A DNA stretch of 59,332 bases. It comes from Rhodothermales bacterium. GTDB taxonomy: Bacteria; Bacteroidota; Rhodothermia; Rhodothermales; Bin80. The stretch covers positions 1 to 59,332 of the forward strand of contig JAJEDR010000087.1 of NCBI GenBank assembly GCA_022821385.1. The letters are read 5' to 3'. A program made the translations under genes and the position numbers. The notes beneath the pieces are model-generated. The model did no database searches, was not told the origin of the DNA, and saw only the letters and a list, made by a program, of their open reading frames with translations. Shown one piece after another: positions 36,724 to 45,665 of this stretch. How positions within the stretch are numbered: position 1 is the first letter of the stretch; every line of letters starts with the position of its first letter.

Positions 36724-37806
36724 ATGGTACTTCGCCGCCTCGTTCTGACATGCTTCTTTCTGCTACTTGTGGCAGGATGTTCCGAGTCCCCCACAGGCGT
36801 AAGCGAGTCGGAGGTTCCGTTGGAAGAATCTGTAGAAGCGAGTCCATTCGGACCTGTCCGGCTTGAATTGTCAGGAACCATAGGGTCTGAAGATGAAGAT
36901 GATTATTTCTTCGCTATCATTCGAGGGATCGAGGTTGATGCGGAGGACAATGTTACAGTTTTTGATGGTGCACTTCGAAACATTCGCGTATTCAGTCCGG
37001 ATGGTATACTGAAGCGCAGTTACGAATTGCCGAGCGGCGAGGGACCGGGAGAGTTTCAGCGCGCTTCCACCTTCAGTTTATCTGCCGACAAAGAACGGGT
37101 GTATATCTACGACATGATGAACGAGAGGATTACGGTCCTTGATTATGCAACCTTTGAGTACCTGAATTCATTTCCACTTCATGGGACTCTGCATGCCAAG
37201 ATTGACGGCGGCCCAGACGACACAATTTATGCGGTGTACAGCCAATTGGATCTGGGCGATCGCCCCATGATCCATGTCTTCACGGAAGACGGCGTTGAAA
37301 TGGCAGCGTTCGAGCGTCGTCACGAAATGTTTCTGGAATATGATCAGCAGAGATTGCAGGCCGCCTACAACGTTACCATGGCCCAGACGCCGTCTCTGAT
37401 CTTCGTATCTTTTTCACTGCCGTATGAAATCCGGGTATACAACAGGAGCCACGAATTACAGAGGCGATTTCATCGCATACCGGATTTTTTTGGTGGTACG
37501 ATTCAGAAAGGTGAGTGGTTGTATCCCAGCGGGTACTGCAGCAGTATCGTAATCGCAGGTGAGGAGCTGGTATTGCAAATAGTTACCGACAGTGAGAGCG
37601 ATGAGGATTGGGTGCACGCTTTTGACTTTTCAGGTCGTCATCGGGGGGTCCAGAACCTGTCAAAGGGTGAATGGGGCAAGCAAGTCTATATCGACAGCGA
37701 TGCGCTCGACTCCAAAGGGCAGATTTACGGGATCGCGTATGAGCCGTTTCCAAGACTAATCCGCTTCAAAATCACACCAGATACACCGTCCAAGCCATCT
37801 AGCTAG
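36724..37806 (+). CDS. Six-bladed beta-propeller lipoprotein
   Basis: 360 residues from the ATG at 36724, which gives the signal peptide LVLTCFFLLLVAGC with lipobox Cys19; the open frame from 36661 adds only non-signal sequence. Blades show the pattern of 6-bladed/NHL propellers of this phylum: IEVDAEDNVTVFDGALRNIRVF, PDGILKRSYELPSGEGPGEF and SLSADKERVYIYDMMNERI. The GEGPGEF motif is typical of the family. Location is periplasmic or outer membrane. It differs from the other two propeller proteins in the window (it lacks their Cys pair and closing motif), so it belongs to another subgroup. Function is unknown. Confidence 0.75.
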   Translation: MVLRRLVLTCFFLLLVAGCSESPTGVSESEVPLEESVEASPFGPVRLELSGTIGSEDEDDYFFAIIRGIEVDAEDNVTVFDGALRNIRVFSPDGILKRSYELPSGEGPGEFQRASTFSLSADKERVYIYDMMNERITVLDYATFEYLNSFPLHGTLHAKIDGGPDDTIYAVYSQLDLGDRPMIHVFTEDGVEMAAFERRHEMFLEYDQQRLQAAYNVTMAQTPSLIFVSFSLPYEIRVYNRSHELQRRFHRIPDFFGGTIQKGEWLYPSGYCSSIVIAGEELVLQIVTDSESDEDWVHAFDFSGRHRGVQNLSKGEWGKQVYIDSDALDSKGQIYGIAYEPFPRLIRFKITPDTPSKPSS

Positions 37807-38127
37807 GTCAACGGTGCCGGACGCGGAAATCGGTGATTCATACGCCAAGCCTAAGGCCAGTGGCGAAGGCCTTTATGCGGACTCACTTGTCCTGCCTAGA
37901 CGTGATCATGATTTCAGATATTTTGTCCCGGTACATCTCAAACACTTCTGTTCTGAGGGCGGGAGATCCTGCCAGCTGTACCTTTTAGTCGGCTCACTGA
38001 CTCTACCGCGCCGGCTGATCGAGCTTTCGCCCTATTCTCCTTCCAATCGATTTTTCCTAGGCCATATCGCAGCCCTCATCCCTGCACTAAAAGCACCCGC
38101 ACCATCATTAGGGCTGGCAACACCTTG
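37807..38127. other. Intergenic region, nothing recognised
   Basis: About 320 bases between convergent genes (lipoprotein on + and DUF4097-type gene on -). A 119-codon + frame crosses it, but it has no recognisable domain or composition of a real gene and runs into the minus-strand coding end. No clear terminator hairpin is seen. Confidence 0.35.
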
Positions 38128-40569
38128 TCACGGGATCGGTGGAGGTATTACTCTGGCACTTGAGATGCTGTAGTTTTCGAGGGGCAGGAGAACAATAGCT
38201 CCATTGGTTGCTCGTACATGAATCAGTGGTGCACCCTGACGGGTTGCCATCTTAAGTTCGGGTTCCGTACCAGGGTTAACGATTCCCCATCCGCTCAAGT
38301 CCAAGTTCTTCCCGGCTAGATCAAGCGTTGCAGCAAATTCCTCGGGTGCAGAAAGGGTCACATCCCCATTTGAGGCCAGGATCCTGACATTTTGAGTTTC
38401 CTCCACTCCCACTTTAACATCACCATTTGAGGACTTGAGCATTAGGCTTCCCATGATCTGTCCAATTTGTACATCACCATTTCTCAGATTCACATCTGCG
38501 TGAGCCTCAATCAATCTGGTTTCAAGGTCTCCTTTACTTGTCGCTTTTGCTGTTACGAATGCACCTTTGAGGTGCTCTGCAATGATGTTTCCTTCAGATG
38601 TCTGCAACGAGATCTCACGGGATGTAGCCACATTCTCCAAAATGATACTCCCCTTGCCGGTTTTGGCAAACACAGACTCGCCATTCAAGTGTTCCGCACT
38701 AATATTTCCGCTTGAAGATTTCAAATCAACCTGGCGCATCGCGGAAACGAGACCAATTGCCATATTGCCCTGAGTCGTTTTAACCGAGACAAGTTCTGCT
38801 TCAATCCGGTCCGCGGAGATATTGCCACCTGATGTACTAATTTCAAGATCATTGCCGACGGCAACCAACCCGAGGATCATAGGGCCATTCACGGTGCGGG
38901 CGGTCAGGGACGATGCATCAATCTGGTTTGTTATGATGCTTCCGTCTGAGGATTGTAAAGCGAGGATCTCACTGGAAGCGATGTCCTGCACCCTGATATT
39001 GCCGTTTGTAGATCTTACCGACACGGATGCACCTTGAATCTGCTGTGCATCAATGTCGCCGTTATTGGAGGTCCGTATTTCGGCATGATCGCTTGAGGCA
39101 ATTCCCAAATTCAGACTGCCATTGACTGTTTTGACGGTTAGGGATGAAGCATTAATCTGCTTTGTTGTGATGCTTCCGCCTGATGATTGTAAGATGAGTG
39201 CCTCACTGGAGGTGATGTTGTCCACCTTGATGTTGCCGTTATTGGACGTTCGTATTTCAGCGTGATCACTGGAGGCGATTCCCAGATTCAAGTCCCCATT
39301 GACCGCCTTGACGATCAGAGACGAAGCATTAATCTGACTTGCTGAGATGATTCCGAATGACGATTGTAACGTGAGCTCGTCACTGGAAGTTATGGTGTCC
39401 AACTTGATGTTGCCGTTAAAAGATCTTACTAACACGGATGTACCTTGAATTTGCTGTGCATCAATGTTGCCGTTATTGGTGGTTCGAATCTCGGCATGAT
39501 CGCCGGAGATGACTCCCAAATTCAGATCGCCATTGGTTGTTTTGACAGTCAAGGACGAAGCATCAATTTGTCTGGTTGTGATACTTCCCTCTGAGGTCTG
39601 AAGCAGGAGACTAGTTTTGGATTTTGATTCTCCAATTTTTATATCGCCATTGATTGTCCTTGCCAAGACGGACTGGCCTTGTATTTTTTCCGAAGTGACA
39701 CTGCCGTCCGATGTTCGAATCTCAGAATGATCGGCGGAGATGATTCCCAGATTGAGATCGCCATTGTTCACTTTGACGGTCAAAGACGAAGCATCGATTT
39801 GCTTGGTTGTGATATTTCCATCTGAGGTCTGAAGCAGAAGGCTAGTTTTGGATGTCAATTCTCCAATCTTAATATCGCCATTGATTGTTCTAGCCAGAAC
39901 AGACTTGCCTTGCATTTTTTCTGACGTGATACTGCCGTCCGATGTTCGAATCTCGGCATGATCACTGTGAAGGAGTTTCACTGCAATATCGCCATCAGTC
40001 GTCTTGGCAGTCACAGATGTCCCACGGAGCTCCTTTGCGGTAATATCTCCATCCGAACTCTGCAGATTGATCGGGCCGCCAGCAATCAAATCAACAGTGA
40101 TGTTTCCGTTTGTGGACTTGACCTCGGCACCGGCCTTCAGTTCATTAATCCATACTTTTCCACGGGAGGTGCGAAGCTGCGGGTACACGGTTGCCGGCAT
40201 GGCAATGGTTACGTCTATGACGGGCGGATTATTTCGCCAGCCGCGAGTATCCAGGCTCTTCCAATCTGGGGACGAGCGCAATTGCAGGGTCCCCTCTTCC
40301 ATGGTAACGTCAAAGTGTTGCCTGAGGTAGTAATCGTCTACTCTTTGCTGTTCTTTGCCGGTGACCACAACCTGAATGTCGACATCGGAGCGGTCCGATG
40401 TATGAATTGTGAGGTTAGCGTTTGGCGCGCTAACGATCAGTTCGGAAACTGCACTGGCGTCAAACTGCTGTTTGACGGGGGTAATTTCGACTTGAGCACT
40501 GACAGGAACAACAATTGTAGCTGCCAGGAACAGTGAGGTGGCCAGGATATGTTTCGGGTGGAATCGCAT
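38128..40569 (-). CDS. Exported DUF4097-type repetitive beta-solenoid protein (putative adhesin)
   Basis: 813 residues. The signal peptide ends near VVPVSAQV. Residues about 35-145 hold the typical DUF4097 opening (hydrophobic strands, SAPNANLTIHTSD). From about 148 to 735 the protein is built of 19- or 20-residue rungs of the form (L/I/A)-x-S/T-x-NGDI/DGSI, each giving strand-turn-strand as in a beta-solenoid. More than 25 rungs can be counted. The C-terminal 70 residues are non-repetitive (DLSGWGIVNPGTEPELKM). Most family members have only a few such rungs, so this protein is long. An exported structural or adhesive role is assumed for the family but is not proven. It has its own upstream region and no operon partner. 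Confidence 0.8.
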   Translation of the reverse strand: MRFHPKHILATSLFLAATIVVPVSAQVEITPVKQQFDASAVSELIVSAPNANLTIHTSDRSDVDIQVVVTGKEQQRVDDYYLRQHFDVTMEEGTLQLRSSPDWKSLDTRGWRNNPPVIDVTIAMPATVYPQLRTSRGKVWINELKAGAEVKSTNGNITVDLIAGGPINLQSSDGDITAKELRGTSVTAKTTDGDIAVKLLHSDHAEIRTSDGSITSEKMQGKSVLARTINGDIKIGELTSKTSLLLQTSDGNITTKQIDASSLTVKVNNGDLNLGIISADHSEIRTSDGSVTSEKIQGQSVLARTINGDIKIGESKSKTSLLLQTSEGSITTRQIDASSLTVKTTNGDLNLGVISGDHAEIRTTNNGNIDAQQIQGTSVLVRSFNGNIKLDTITSSDELTLQSSFGIISASQINASSLIVKAVNGDLNLGIASSDHAEIRTSNNGNIKVDNITSSEALILQSSGGSITTKQINASSLTVKTVNGSLNLGIASSDHAEIRTSNNGDIDAQQIQGASVSVRSTNGNIRVQDIASSEILALQSSDGSIITNQIDASSLTARTVNGPMILGLVAVGNDLEISTSGGNISADRIEAELVSVKTTQGNMAIGLVSAMRQVDLKSSSGNISAEHLNGESVFAKTGKGSIILENVATSREISLQTSEGNIIAEHLKGAFVTAKATSKGDLETRLIEAHADVNLRNGDVQIGQIMGSLMLKSSNGDVKVGVEETQNVRILASNGDVTLSAPEEFAATLDLAGKNLDLSGWGIVNPGTEPELKMATRQGAPLIHVRATNGAIVLLPLENYSISSARVIPPPIP
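38851..39957 (-). repeat. Four-rung coding tandem repeat of about 231 bases, five modules
   Basis: Inside the DUF4097-type gene, modules start at residues 205, 282, 359, 437 and 496, giving spacings of 77, 77, 78 and 59, and the last module ends near residue 573. Each opens with (A/S)EIRT and its last rung has NGDLNLG-like sequence. The fourth module lacks exactly 19 residues (57 bases). The module boundaries were found by reading the translated protein. Confidence 0.85.
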
Positions 40570-41115
40570 ATGCTTCGGGGGTTTAAGTCTCGGAGTTCAG
40601 ACTAGGAGCGAAACCACAAGATAACTCAATGTTCCGTACATGATTCCCTCCTGGCGCATGTGTCTTTGCCCGCCACGAACACTTGGTGGCGATCCTGAAT
40701 AAGTTGTTTCAGGGTTTTCAAGTGGGTTTCACTGTCAAATGAATTTTGGCCAGTTACCCAGCGGCCAAATGGCAATTTCATGTGCTATCCCAAGTAATTT
40801 TAATGTATCTAATGCACACAACAAAACTGTTGTCAACGTGATTGTTGTGAAATTTTGAGTTTATCCCTCTTGCTGCAACGAAGTACGGCCACTCTGTCGT
40901 AGGAGGTGATGCATCCCAATATTAATTCGAGACCTTGCATCCCTATTCAGTTAATCATTCATCCTGTCTCGCAAACCTCTTCCCCAAACCCTAATCTCCG
41001 CTACAAAAACACGAGGCTCCCTGTCTGCAAAGTCGTGATTGTAGCGGGGTCTTTTGCAGGCATTCCCCTGCTACTGGATCCGGAATCGTACACAGACGGT
41101 CATCTCTGCCGCGGA
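40570..41115. other. Intergenic region with one inverted repeat
   Basis: About 545 bases upstream of the DUF4097-type gene and downstream of the sixA-like gene, both on the minus strand. An inverted repeat TTTGGCC / GGCCAAA with a 11-base spacer is at 40745-40769. The stretch 40790-40870 is AT-rich and holds ACAACAAAACTGTTGT, a small imperfect dyad. Either could be part of the promoter region of the minus-strand gene. A + frame at 40906-41142 has no gene character. Confidence 0.35.
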
Positions 41116-41628
41116 TCAATCACTGTAGTAGTGATCCGGTAACCGCTTGGGAAGTTGATGCCAGATCAGTTTACCCGCGCCAGGTATGGTATGCGCCCAA
41201 CTGACAACTGAAAGATCAACACGCGCCAATGACGCAGTTGGAAATCGATCTATAGGATGACCAGATAGAAGTGTTGTCGTCACCGACCATGTAGGCTCGT
41301 GTCCAACCAGCATGACGGTCTGAATGCTGTCTGAAATCTCGTGTATATAATGTAGCAGAACTTCCGGCACAGCGTGATAGAGTTCACGCTCATATTGCAC
41401 ATTGGCAATCCATGCGCCCGCTTCGCGGGCACCGTCACATGTAGCACGGGCACGAACTGCAGTAGAGCAAAGAATGAGTTCGGGCAAAGGACCGGTGTTT
41501 GCAAGCCAACGCCCCATTGCACGGGAGGCCCGCTTTCCTCGAGGATTCAGCGGACGGTCGTGGTCGCGACCGTAGTCCGCGTGCCAGTCCGATTTGCCAT
41601 GACGAAATAGAAGTACTGTTCTGTGCAT
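41116..41628 (-). CDS. SixA-like phosphohistidine phosphatase (histidine phosphatase superfamily)
   Basis: 170 residues, the usual short SixA size. The phosphate pocket motif LLFRHGKSDW (catalytic His) opens the protein, DHDRPLNPRG follows, and the second catalytic His is in MLVGHEPTW. SixA removes phosphate from histidine phosphotransfer proteins. Relatives in this phylum often stand alone, so the target is unknown. It is the last gene of a minus-strand run with uppS and the DUF4389 gene, after a gap of about 120 bases. Confidence 0.9.
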   Translation of the reverse strand: MHRTVLLFRHGKSDWHADYGRDHDRPLNPRGKRASRAMGRWLANTGPLPELILCSTAVRARATCDGAREAGAWIANVQYERELYHAVPEVLLHYIHEISDSIQTVMLVGHEPTWSVTTTLLSGHPIDRFPTASLARVDLSVVSWAHTIPGAGKLIWHQLPKRLPDHYYSD

Positions 41629-41746
41629 ACAGATTATCGGGGTTATATGGTTAACCTACTTTCTTATGCAGCTACTTGCGTACTTATTTCATCTGTCACA
41701 GGGACATGCTCCCGCAGGGCAGCCGCCCCTTACCAAACAGATGTCG

Positions 41747-42334
41747 CTACCGAAGCGAAAACGGCGGATATTTATCGGTGACCAACATACTCGCATAGGC
41801 CTCTACACGCAATGACCACCGTAAGACACCGGTGCTGAAATCAAACAATGCGCGCGGATAATGCCCGGAAAACAACACCAGCAACCAGGATATGGGGGCA
41901 ATGAACCAAACCAACTGAAGCACAAGTGAGATTACAATCGCATTTGGGAGCACCAACAGCCACTTCACAAGCGGCATCAGACGAGCTAGGTCTGTATCTG
42001 CGTCTGGATAATCAATTTCAATGCTGATCTCATCAATGCGATCTTGGAGTGGGTACTCGTCAATCAGGAGCAGCATGTAAGCCAGCGTTTTGTATTCCAG
42101 CCGACATGAAATCACATTGAGATCAAACAACCATTTGGGATAATACCCGAGAAACACAATTCCGGCACCGGCCAGAAAATGAGTTATGGATGTCAAGGCC
42201 CTCAGAAGTGACGCGAGCAACAACGCTGGCAGTGCAAGAAGCAGGCGAAAGAATGCGGTCACCCGGTTTTGTTCCTCGCGGTGGATTATTTCCAAGCGTG
42301 CTGGATATTCTATGTTGTCCATGGGTTGCGTCAT
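41747..42334 (-). CDS. DUF4389 membrane protein
   Basis: 195 residues. Two repeats of a similar unit are visible: FRLLLALPALLLASLLRAL then GYYPKWLFDLNVISCRLEYKTLAYMLLLIDEYP, and later LLVLPNAIVISLVLQLVWF then GHYPRALFDFSTGVLRWSLRVEAYASMLVTDKYPPFSL. The (Y/H)YP-LFDF and DKYPPF motifs define DUF4389. Three or four membrane helices are expected. No function is known. It starts 12 bases after uppS ends, so it is co-transcribed with it. Confidence 0.85.
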   Translation of the reverse strand: MTQPMDNIEYPARLEIIHREEQNRVTAFFRLLLALPALLLASLLRALTSITHFLAGAGIVFLGYYPKWLFDLNVISCRLEYKTLAYMLLLIDEYPLQDRIDEISIEIDYPDADTDLARLMPLVKWLLVLPNAIVISLVLQLVWFIAPISWLLVLFSGHYPRALFDFSTGVLRWSLRVEAYASMLVTDKYPPFSLR

Positions 42335-42346
42335 TTATGAATTACT

Positions 42347-43033
42347 TCATACCGGTACTGCACCAAAGCGTCTCTGACGCTGCCTAAATGCCGCAAGAGC
42401 GACATCAAGTTGTGCACCACCAAAATCCGGCCAGTACTCTGGAGTAAAGTAGAATTCGGCATAGGCACATTCCCAAAGCAGGAAGTCGCTCAAGCGCTGC
42501 TCTCCACCTGTTCGAATAAGCAGGTCTACATCCGGCACAGGACAGGTTGCATTGTAGGCATGAGTGAGTGCATGTGTAAAATCACCGTTTCCATTACTCC
42601 GAATATACTGGGCTGCTCGCACTAATGCATCACGCGCTGAGTAGTCAAGTGCCAGACGTAAATGAAGTCCTGTTCCTTTTTCTGTGCGCGCTTCGGCGTA
42701 CAAGATCGCCTGCAGGACGGTCTCCGGCAAACGGTCACGTCTGCCAATAATGCTGAGCCGAATATTTTGCCGGATACACCGGGCGGTCTGTGCAGGCAAC
42801 TGCGCCGCCAGAATTCGCATAAGAGCCGTTACCTCGCTTTTTGGACGCTGCCAGTTATCCGAGGAAAAAGCATACAGGGTCAGTGTATGTATCTGCCGCT
42901 GGACAGCAACCTCTACAACCTCCCGCAGCGACTTGACACCTGCGTGATGCCCGGCTGTACGTGGCAGTCCGCGCTCCCTTGCCCAACGACCATTGCCATC
43001 CATGATAATGGCAACATGCAATGAATCATTCAT
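42347..43033 (-). CDS. uppS: Isoprenyl transferase (undecaprenyl diphosphate synthase type)
   Basis: 228 residues, cis-prenyltransferase that makes the lipid carrier for cell wall synthesis. The catalytic Asp is in HVAIIMDGNGRWARERGL, FSSDNWQRP lies in the flexible loop, DLLIRTGGEQRLSDFLLWECAYAEFYF is the second signature, and WPDF closes the site. Slightly shorter than E. coli UppS. It is first of the uppS-DUF4389-sixA run; the usual neighbours (cdsA, dxr, bamA) are absent. Confidence 0.96.
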   Translation of the reverse strand: MNDSLHVAIIMDGNGRWARERGLPRTAGHHAGVKSLREVVEVAVQRQIHTLTLYAFSSDNWQRPKSEVTALMRILAAQLPAQTARCIRQNIRLSIIGRRDRLPETVLQAILYAEARTEKGTGLHLRLALDYSARDALVRAAQYIRSNGNGDFTHALTHAYNATCPVPDVDLLIRTGGEQRLSDFLLWECAYAEFYFTPEYWPDFGGAQLDVALAAFRQRQRRFGAVPV

Positions 43034-43207
43034 TTACGCCTCATAATGATGGTACTGTAGTTCCGCCGTCCGCTGAGGAGACCGCTTTTATCTGGAATTC
43101 CTATCCTCTCCGCTTTCGACCATGCCGGATACTCGCACCCGTTTGGATACACCTGCAGCAGCAACAAGAATGGTGTAACAGTTGACTCGCAAACATAAAT
43201 AGACATT

Positions 43208-43549
43208 TTAGTCAGGGGTTACTGCACGCGCCATTTGTAACATGCGCTCCATCTGCTCCACATAGGCCAAGAGTGCTGCGCCCCCCTCGGATGTCAACCG
43301 ATATTCCGTGAGCGGAATACGGTCCTGAAAAGATTTTATGCACTTGATATAGCCTGCCTGCTCCAGTTTTTGTGCGTGCCGGCTCAGATTTCCATCCGAG
43401 GTCTTCAAGAGCGTTTTCAAATCCCTGAAACTGAGTGTCTCTCCGGCCGCCAATGCACTCACGATCCCCAAACGGACACGTGCATGAATCAGTGGATCCA
43501 GATTTTGCCTCAGCACTTTCATTGAACCGAAGGAAATTCTACCCTCCAT
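43208..43549 (-). CDS. Winged-helix transcriptional regulator
   Basis: 113 residues from the ATG at 43549, chosen because the open frame further upstream is the antisense-like shadow of the partner gene. LDPLIHARVRLGIVSALAAGE is followed by a helix-turn-helix (FRDLKTLLKTSDGNLSRHAQKLEQAGYI) and a wing (PLTEYRLTSEGGAAL). This matches the HTH_34/ArsR-like group. The start overlaps the stop of the membrane protein gene by 11 bases; the same pairing of a small regulator and a four-to-six-helix membrane protein recurs in other phyla, where the regulator probably controls its own pair. Confidence 0.85.
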   Translation of the reverse strand: MEGRISFGSMKVLRQNLDPLIHARVRLGIVSALAAGETLSFRDLKTLLKTSDGNLSRHAQKLEQAGYIKCIKSFQDRIPLTEYRLTSEGGAALLAYVEQMERMLQMARAVTPD

Positions 43550-44147
43550 ATCTACGTGCGATATACAGACCAAATCCAATATGCAGTCCCCCAAAACCGA
43601 GAGCGAGTAGTATATCCATCCATATTTGTGGGACGAACAGGGATACAACCCCCAGGACCATAAAGCAGATGCCCAAAACCGGTATGGTTCGCACACTGCT
43701 CGCACCACCTGTTATAGTCCCAACACCGTAAAGCAGAAGCCATAACGTCGGTAGTACATCAAGGCTACCTGCGCGCCAAAGGGCAACTGTTAACAGGAGC
43801 CCGGCTACCATAGACGGAGCAAGGGTCAGGATATATTTTCTTCCAGGTCCACTGCTCAGCGAAACACCACACCTATGCGCCTTCCGGCGTAAAGTGACAA
43901 TCGCAACCGTTACGGCAATGACCGCATCAACAAGCCAAACGGTCAACCACCCCTCCGGGGAAGCCTGCACTGCCGCAATCCAGGCCGCCGAAAGCGAGGT
44001 GATCCCAACGACAAACATTCCCCATCCCGGTACGGCCGTGAAGGAGGCTGATCGCTCCATCACGTCATGGATGAAGCGTAAGTGTTCACTCGCCTGTGTT
44101 TCTGGAGGAACACTTCGGCGCGATATAGGGCCTTTTCCGACAAGCAT
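43539..44147 (-). CDS. Membrane protein paired with a winged-helix regulator
   Basis: 202 residues with about five or six hydrophobic segments: AVPGWGMFVVGITSLSAAWIA, TVWLVDAVIAVTVAIVTL, ILTLAPSMVAGLLLTVAL, WLLLYGVGTITGG, VLGICFMVLGVVSLFVP and DILLALGFGGLHIGFGLYI. The N-terminal 30 residues are charged (SEHLRFIHDVMERSA). No enzyme motif is seen and the function is unknown. Translational overlap with the regulator gene implies a common role. Confidence 0.75.
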   Translation of the reverse strand: MLVGKGPISRRSVPPETQASEHLRFIHDVMERSASFTAVPGWGMFVVGITSLSAAWIAAVQASPEGWLTVWLVDAVIAVTVAIVTLRRKAHRCGVSLSSGPGRKYILTLAPSMVAGLLLTVALWRAGSLDVLPTLWLLLYGVGTITGGASSVRTIPVLGICFMVLGVVSLFVPQIWMDILLALGFGGLHIGFGLYIARRYGG

Positions 44148-44498
44148 GTTTCAGTATACCGTAAAAAGTTCTTTATGTTGCAAAGTACTATAAAACAATT
44201 TCCAAGTTCCACCGGCATCTATTTGCCTCCGGGGGCCAGCAAAAGAGGCCCTATACATGATGGAGTGGTTTCGGTTGCACTTGGACAGCAACAGGCGACC
44301 TCATTTGATGGGGAGCAACTGTCATTCAATGTGATATTTACGGTTCTGCAGGGATTGGGGCAACTGAACGGCAGGGCATTCGGTTTACCGACCCCCATAT
44401 ACCTTATTTATTGTGGTACAATCGAGTTTTCATGCCGGCAGATCCGGGAACCGACCGATGGTGCCATTTCGTTCAATTTGGTTGCAAATTGCTTAGCC
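44148..44498. other. Intergenic region upstream of the PLP-enzyme gene
   Basis: About 350 bases between divergent genes. The frame of the downstream enzyme is open throughout, but the translated sequence has no family character, so it is treated as noncoding. A TACAAT hexamer near 44418 could be a -10 element for the + strand gene; no matching -35 box is convincing. Confidence 0.3.
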
Positions 44499-45641
44499 AT
44501 GCGTGTTCTGGAAGATTTACCCACCCCCTGCCTGCTTATTGACGAAAGGCGTATGGAGGCAAATCTCGAGCAAATGGCCATCAAAGCAGATGGCGTTGGA
44601 CTGCGTCCCCATACTAAAACACATAAATCAGTCGCATTGGCAAAGCGTCAGCAACTGCGTGGAGCTGTTGGAATTACGGTGGCAAAAGTCAGCGAGGCTG
44701 AGATCTTTGTCCAGAACGGTTTTGATGATGTGCGTATTGCCTATACATTGGTCGGAGACCAACAGTTAAGGCGATTAGCTGATCTCTCGAGCCAAGCCCG
44801 GATATCTTTTTGCGTAGACACGAAAGAAGGAGCACACTTGGCCTCAAGTGTCCTAGGCAAGACTGGGGTATCCATTGACGTACTGCTCGAAATTGACACA
44901 GGCTACGGCCGATGCGGCGTGCCATACAACAGCAATGAAGTCGTGGAGCTTGCCCTGGAACTGAATGAATTGGAGGGTTTGCGTCTCTGCGGTATCCTGA
45001 CGCACGAAGGCAATGCGTATTCTCATAATGCATTGAATGCAACCGAGGTCATGGCACAGACGCGAGACCGGATGCTTGATGTTGCCGTTCGGCTGGCTGA
45101 GGCACATTGTGCAGAAGCGGCCACCTTCGAGATCAGCATGGGCTCTACACCCTCAATCAATGTTTTCGAAAACAACAGCAAAGGAGGATTCTGTATCACA
45201 GAGGTGCGCCCCGGCAATTACATATTCAATGACCTGACGCAGGTAGCACTCGGCGTTTGTTCGCTGGACGCATGTGCGCTCACGGTGCTTTCGACTGTGG
45301 TGAGCCGACATCGTACATCCCGTGGAACTGAGCGCTTTATTCTGGATTCGGGACGCAAAGTACTAACCAGCGATTCCGTACGGGATAAGCCAGGCTACGG
45401 CTGTATCCTCTACAATCCCCGTACACGCGTAGCGCATCCGCACACGCGTATTACCGGGCTTTCGGAAGAGCATGGCTGGTGTGAGGTACAGGGAGGGGGT
45501 ACATTCAGCGTCGGGGATCGTGTGCAAATTGTACCTAACCATGCATGTGTGGTAGTAAATATGATGGATAAAATCTTTCTCGTGGATGGAAGTACAGTCC
45601 TTTCCGAGATCCCTGTTGACGCACGTGGGTGCGTCATCTGA
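44499..45641 (+). CDS. DSD1-family PLP enzyme (D-threonine aldolase / D-serine dehydratase-like)
   Basis: 380 residues from the ATG at 44499, where the family sequence starts (LEDLPTPCLLIDERRM). The alanine-racemase-fold barrel carries the PLP lysine in LRPHTKTHKS, EIDTGYGRCG, and ILTHEGNAY. The C-terminal beta domain has the metal-binding His-x-Cys in PNHACVVVN. These features fit zinc/manganese-dependent D-threonine aldolase or D-3-hydroxyaspartate/D-serine enzymes. Which substrate is used cannot be told. A zinc alcohol dehydrogenase follows 24 bases later, suggesting a short catabolic pair. Confidence 0.9.
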   Translation: MRVLEDLPTPCLLIDERRMEANLEQMAIKADGVGLRPHTKTHKSVALAKRQQLRGAVGITVAKVSEAEIFVQNGFDDVRIAYTLVGDQQLRRLADLSSQARISFCVDTKEGAHLASSVLGKTGVSIDVLLEIDTGYGRCGVPYNSNEVVELALELNELEGLRLCGILTHEGNAYSHNALNATEVMAQTRDRMLDVAVRLAEAHCAEAATFEISMGSTPSINVFENNSKGGFCITEVRPGNYIFNDLTQVALGVCSLDACALTVLSTVVSRHRTSRGTERFILDSGRKVLTSDSVRDKPGYGCILYNPRTRVAHPHTRITGLSEEHGWCEVQGGGTFSVGDRVQIVPNHACVVVNMMDKIFLVDGSTVLSEIPVDARGCVI

Positions 45642-45665
45642 ACTTCTGTAAAATCAGCCGTATCT

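Noticed and set aside
37814..38173. 119-codon + strand frame
   Set aside because: No recognisable domain, no neighbour logic, and it overlaps the end of the minus-strand gene.
38851..39957. Possible CRISPR array because of regular repeats
   Set aside because: The repeat is coding, 231 bases with 57-60-base sub-units, without unique spacers or cas genes.
39958..40536. 192-codon + strand frame
   Set aside because: Antisense to the DUF4097-type gene, whose solenoid rungs and signal peptide are clear.
40906..41142. 78-codon + strand frame in the 40.6-41.1 kb gap
   Set aside because: Proline/serine-rich random-looking sequence with no start context or similarity.
44082..44498. N-terminal extension of the DSD1-family protein
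   Set aside because: The extra 139 residues have no family similarity and the conserved start matches the ATG at 44499.
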